Part shown: in pieces, positions 59,768 through 64,000 of the stretch | How positions within the stretch are numbered: the first letter of the stretch is position 1 | Layout: every line of letters begins with the position of its first letter | Assembly (NCBI RefSeq): GCF_030052815.1 | Contig: NC_079496.1 | Span: 66,329,652-66,393,651, forward strand | Direction: 5' to 3' | DNA: 64,000 bases | Source of the DNA: Hevea brasiliensis | Lineage: Eukaryota > Streptophyta > Magnoliopsida > Malpighiales > Euphorbiaceae | Program-made: the position numbers and the translations under genes | Notes under the pieces: generated by a model | What the model saw: the letters and a program-made list of their open reading frames with translations, nothing else | What the model was told of the DNA's origin: nothing | The model's database searches: none

Positions 59768-60529
59768 CTATGTTAACACTAGTGCCTCTGTCAACATAGC
59801 CTTCAACTTCTCAAAACTGGTCTGACACTTATCATTCCAGTCAAATCTAACATTCTTGTATAACAACTTGGTCATTGGAGCAGCTATTAAGGAAAATCCC
59901 TTCACAAATCTCCTGTAATACCCAGCTAGCCCCATGAAGCTTCTGACCTCAGTTGTGTTTCTGGGAGGCTTCCATTCCATCACTGCTTCTATTTTCTTAG
60001 GATCCACCCTAATCCCATCAGCTGACACTATGTGTCCAAGGAATGCAATCTCATTCAACCAGAAGTCACACTTGGACAACTTAGCATACAGCTTCTTTTC
60101 TCTCAGGGTTTGCAGAACAATTCTCAAATGCTCATCATGTTCTTCACTGGTCTTGGAATACACCAAAATATCATCAATAAAGACCACTATGAACCGATCT
60201 AGATATGGATGGAAGATACGGTTCATAAGGTCCATGAATGCTGCTGGTGCATTTGTTAGGCCAAAGGGCATCACTAGAAACTCATAATGCCTATATCGGG
60301 TCCTGAATGCAGTCTTTGGCACATCTGCATCCTTCACCCTCAACTGATGATACCCTGATCTGAGATCAATTTTGGAAAATACTCCTGCTCCCTTCAACTG
60401 ATCAAACAGATCATCAATTCTAGGCAACGGATATTTGTTCTTCACAGTCACTTTATTCAACTGCAGGGAATCTATGCATATCCTCAAAGTCACATCCTTC
60501 TTTTTCACAAACAAGACCGAGCTCCCCAT
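59768..60529 (-). pseudogene. pol: Element D reverse transcriptase
   Basis: Open for 253 residues: [60 protein letters not shown], and catalytic FIDDILVYS, then the connection region [15 protein letters not shown] and [14 protein letters not shown]. It begins at a frameshift near 60525 (SPWGA in the upstream frame, SVLF here), a one- or two-base loss at GGAGCTCGG. It ends at TAG 59768 just before RNase H, in the same frame. RT synthesises cDNA from the packaged RNA. All catalytic residues are visible. Confidence 0.93.
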
Positions 60530-61800
60530 GGTGACACACTGGGGCGTATAAACCCCTTATCAAGTAACTCTTGCAACTGAGTTTTCAACTCCCTCAATTC
60601 AGTGGGTGCCATCCTATAAGGAGCAATAGAAATGGGTGTTGTACCCGGCAGTGTCTCAATAGCAAATTCAACTTCCCTTTCTGGTGGCAAACCAGGCAAT
60701 TCTTCAGGAAATACCTCTGGGAAGTCTCTTACTGTGGGTATATCACTCAGGTTTGGCTTAGCCTGCCTAGTATCCACCACATGTGCTAGGTAAGCTTCAC
60801 AGCCTTTTCTCATCATTCTTCTTGCAACTGTGGCTGAGATAACATTGGACAAGAAATATGTCCTTTCCCCCACAACTGTGATCTCATTACCCTCAGAAGT
60901 TTTCAAAGAAATTCTCTTCAATTTGCAATCAACTATTGCCTGATGACGTGACAACCAGTCCATTCCCAAAATCACGTCAAACTCGTGGAAAGGCAACTCA
61001 ATCAGGTCTGCCAAGAATTCATACCCCTGAATCCTTAACGGGCAACCCTTGTATACTTTGTTCACCACTACGCTGTGGCCCAATGGATTAGTGACCAAAA
61101 TGTCTTGGTCACTCTCCCCTACTAGTATCCCCTTTTCTACTGGTAGGTTGATGCAGATGTATGAATGGGTGGATCCTGGATCCACCAATGCATGCACAGG
61201 TGTATTGTAGAGGGAGAACGTACCCCTGATGACGTTTGGGGCATCTTGCTCCTCCTGGGCTCTAATGGCATAGGCTCTGGCAGGTGGTCTGCTATCAGGC
61301 CTCTCTGCTGGCTCAAATGCAGGCCTCTGTGATGGTCCCACAGCCTCAGATTTGCCAGATTTTCTACCTCTTTGCGGTGCAGGAGCAGGTCTATCTGCTT
61401 GTGTTGGAGCAGCTGTAGTAGTTCTGCGTGGACAGTTCTTCAACTGATGCTTTGTTGACCCACACCTTAAGCAGGCACCAGTTACTCTCCAACACTCCCC
61501 CTTGTGCCACTTCAGATAGTGTGGACATGCAGAAGTCGCTGGGGCTGGTCCCCTGAACCCCATCCCTGGAGAGCTGCCCACTGATGGTGTGGACTGACCT
61601 CTCCTAGGGGTAAACTGTGGCCTGGGCCCCTGAGACTGACCCTGACCTTGTGGCTGGCCTGAACTCTGTGCAGGTGGACCCTTGAACCTCTTCCCAGATG
61701 CAAGAGCTGAACTAGACTGACTTGGGCCCCTCTTCTGCTGTCTATCCCTTCTGGTCTGCTCACTGATTCTTACTTTTTCAACCTTTATTGCAGCTTCCAC
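60505..61800 (-). pseudogene. gag-pol: Element D Gag C-terminus, protease and start of RT
   Basis: One open frame of 431 residues, a direct continuation of gag after TAG 61948. A Gln/Pro/Ser-rich linker (residues 20-90) leads to the zinc knuckle CLRCGSTKHQLKNC (Cys110, Cys113, His118, Cys123). The protease follows; its catalytic motif reads DPG (residues 207-209, 61182-61174) instead of the usual D-T/S-G found in element A. The rest of the protease (LIELPFHEFDVILGMDWL) and the GCEAYLAHVVDT linker are intact. RT begins at PYRMAPTELRELKTQLQELL and ends at the frameshift. No frame change separates Gag from Pol, so a single polyprotein is implied. The Pro may disable the protease. Confidence 0.92.
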
Positions 61801-61947
61801 TAACTTGGTAAATTCTGTGATTCCCAGGGTAATGAGCTGGATCTTTATGTTGTCATTTAGTCCCTCTTCAAATCTCTTGCACCTTTCAGCTTCATTAGGG
61901 ACTATCTCCCTTCCATAGCGGTTTAATCGGATGAATTCCTTCTCATA

Positions 61948-62495
61948 CTAGGCCACTGACAACTGTCTCTGCCTCAGATTAATAAACTCTCTTCTTCTCT
62001 CTTCCAGGTATACACTACTCACATATTTCTTCTTAAATTCGGAGAGAAAGAAGTCCCAAGTTATAGCTTCTGGCTGCACTTCACTGGATACCGTGTCCCA
62101 CCATTCATAGGCATCATCTTGCAACAGAGATATGGCAGCCTCTAGGTTTTGTTCAGGAGTGCAGTGGAGTTGTTTTAAGACTCTGCCTGTTATGTTCAAC
62201 CGATTTTCGGCTGCAACAGAATCATCTTCTCTCTTGCCAAAGAAATCCACTGCCCCAAACTTTCTTAGCCTTTCCAGGTGTGATTTTGGTTGTGGAGCTG
62301 GTAGTGGTGGTGGCGGTACTGGCATTACCCCAGCCATTTGTCTGAAAAATTCGGCCATTTGCTGGAACATGGCCTGTGGAGTGGCGAGTTACGCTTGAGC
62401 TAGCGAGCGAGTTCTCCCATACCCCAGTCTCGGTATTGCGGTGGAGCATGGCTCTCCACTTCCTCCTCAACTGCCCTCTGAGATGTAGGGTCCAT
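61948..62495 (-). pseudogene. gag: Element D Gag N-terminal half
   Basis: The likely start is ATG at 62495 (MDPTSQRAVEEE), which has CAG where elements B and the 50560 copy have TAG. This frame meets a stop after about 32 codons. The conserved gag resumes in another frame from 62370 (MFQQMAEFFRQM, a Pro-rich stretch, then EDDSVAAENRL, DAYEWWDTVSSE and WDFFLSEFKKKYVSSVYLEERR) and ends at TAG 61948. After it the same frame continues toward the zinc knuckle. So one frame change and one stop disable gag. A pyrimidine-rich tract ending AATAG lies just before the ATG. Confidence 0.87.
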
Positions 62496-62605
62496 ATCCT
62501 ATTCAAAATAAGAAAGAAAAACAGATCTGCATTAGTTTCACCTCGACTCTTACAAATGCAATGCATGGTATGGACTCAATCTAGGCCCAGAAACGCCTAA
62601 ACCGT

Positions 62606-62617
62606 GCTCTGATACCA
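62606..62617 (-). other. Primer binding site, element D
   Basis: Minus strand TGGTATCAGAGC (plus: GCTCTGATACCA), five bases from the LTR end, followed by ACGGTTTAGGCG as in element B. Confidence 0.95.
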
Positions 62618-62622
62618 CTAAA

Positions 62623-64000
62623 TGTGACACCCCTTACCCGTCTACAGTATATCCAGGTAAGATATGTCACACAGTGTACCGGCACACTCTATTTTACCTT
62701 AATTAATTTTTATCGTAATTTTGAATAAAATTTATGAAATATAATTTATTTAAGCCATTTATCAAAATTATTATTTATTTGAGGTTCCGAAAATTTTGTA
62801 GAAAATCCGACAGAGTACCGGCAAAAAATTGAGAAAACAGTTCTTCGGAACCTAAAGAAAACACTTCCAATATTCATATTCAATCATTCTCAAACTTCAA
62901 TATCATAATCTCAACAATTTTCAATTTAAGTTCTCAATCATCCATCACATGTGATAATCAAGTATAAATCACAAATAAACATTCTCTTTTCCATTCACAA
63001 ACACAATTCTCATTATTTACATGATCATCAAAATACATTTCATAAGTTCAACTACATATGAGAAAATAAAAATTTAGTTACAAAATACCAAAATGACACC
63101 TAGTGTCCTACCAATGCACTGCAGAAGTTGTGGTGACACGGACACTGTGCAAAACTGCAGGATGGACTCACCCAGTCTGCGGTCTACTGGGCTCTCGATC
63201 TGTATCTCCAGAACCTACGCGTAGCAAAAGCAACTCGCTAAGCAATAATGCTTAGTGGTGCAATAATAAAATAAAAGAAAATAGCAGAAAATAAATATAT
63301 ATATTTAATGTATATGTCTTATTTGTTTTGTATCTGTTATATTCATTTATTTCTTTAACTTTGTCCACTTTCATTCATTTAGTTGCCCAAGTAACCTATA
63401 CTAGACGACTGGACTGGATAAACAGGCAAACTGGCACTGGGTATCAAGTACCTCGGGCCGTCACACCATCGGTCACATATGTATCTCCCGGTGTGCAACA
63501 GAACAGCTAACAAGCTGTAAATAATATTAGGCACGAGGCCACATCTCAATACAAGGTCAGAATAGCTAAAAGCCATGAAATCACAGAATGGCATATTGCC
63601 ATGTGTAGTACTGCTAACTGAACCCTATTGGCATGCCAAACTATCCAAACCAATCTTGTTAGGTATACTAGGGCATTTGATATTTTTGAATTCTTGAATT
63701 TTTGAATTTCAAGTTTTTTTGTGTCACTATTCACTTCATTGGTCAACAAAAATGTTGACTTTTGGATAGAGAATAGGTACATTGGTTTTAACACTCCCAA
63801 TGTACCACATTTTACATTTAAAACTTGTTGGAATTGTGCACCCATACCATTTCTAAACTTAAAACCAAGAGCGCAGAATTTTCAGTTTTTGAAGCCTAAT
63901 TTTACTGTTCCATTAAGCACTGTTGCAGTGGGAATTTGAGGAAATGGTAAACATGAAAGTTGTTCCTTATTTTGTCTAGTATAATTTCTTTTTTTGAATC
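62623..64000 (-). repeat. Element D 5' LTR, partial
   Basis: Matches 54670-56050 of the 3' LTR with few differences, including TGTGACACCCCTTACCC at the tip, a hairpin at 63238-63255 and the minisatellite near 63560-63610. By comparison roughly 1.7 kb lies beyond the window. Confidence 0.93.

Larger units (their letters stand above)
54670..64000 (-). mobile_element. Element D: best-preserved Tekay-type gag-pol element, 5' end beyond window
   Basis: Minus strand: 5' LTR (64000 and beyond, to 62623), primer site, gag, protease, RT, RNase H, integrase, chromodomain, polypurine tract, 3' LTR (57770-54670). Compared LTR stretches are nearly identical by eye, so it is the youngest large insertion visible. 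Coding is colinear and needs only a few corrections: a gag frame change, TAG at 61948, a frameshift near 60525, TAG at 59768, a 75-bp insert at 58544-58618, and TAA at 57857. It sits in the gag start of the 50560 element. Confidence 0.92.

Noticed and set aside
1..64000. Possible host protein-coding gene
   Set aside because: Every ORF over about 100 codons falls in gag, pol or LINE domains, or is a shadow of LTR sequence that recurs at the matching place of other LTR copies.

Overview
This window looks like repeat-dense heterochromatin from a plant, most likely a eudicot. I find no convincing single-copy host gene, tRNA or rRNA gene. Nearly every base can be assigned to transposable elements nested inside one another. 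The main component is long-LTR (3.1-4.2 kb) Ty3/gypsy chromoviruses. They have LTRs of the form TGTAACACCC...TGTTACA or ...TGTGACA, an initiator-Met-tRNA primer site TGGTATCAGAGC, and a C-terminal chromodomain, which fits the Tekay/Del lineage. There are also two TRIM loci, a solo LTR of another family, and one RTE-clade LINE. Species cannot be fixed from this sequence.

Layout. 1-2241 is a plus-strand LTR fragment cut by the window edge. 2242-3059 is a TRIM that carries a smaller head-to-head TRIM-like insert. 3060-4148, 43719-44007 and 47321-48103 are pieces of one older non-coding stretch. Into this went a solo LTR (4149-43713, TSD GTATG). Inside that sits a minus-strand Tekay-type solo LTR (4854-42728). 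The latter holds two insertions: element A (minus, 5704-29566), whose gag-pol is recognisable but heavily mutated, and element C (plus, 31874-41968, TSD GGTTG), which is gag-only. The 3' LTR of A is itself broken by a TRIM LTR plus a foreign LTR fragment. That fragment holds element B (plus, 7795-17280, TSD GAAAA), another gag-only element. An RTE LINE (minus, 44025-47303) has a perfect 17-bp TSD. 48104-50559 is a plus-strand LTR fragment. It is interrupted by a plus-strand element starting at 50560, which is in turn interrupted by element D (minus, 54670 to beyond 64000). D is the best-preserved gag-pol copy here.

How the parts relate. C has the same LTR ends, primer site and gag as A. B is close to D. 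The window therefore shows two pairs of a pol-bearing family and a gag-only derivative, consistent with mobilisation in trans. All Tekay-type LTRs share three internal structures: degenerate modules of about 195 bp, a 20-bp minisatellite, and a double hairpin whose stems covary between subfamilies. The hairpins lie just before a splice-donor-like AGGTA. A splice-acceptor-like tract precedes each gag start, so a 5'-leader intron is predicted. D also has a 75-bp GT...AG insert in its integrase reading frame. These are the points most worth checking.
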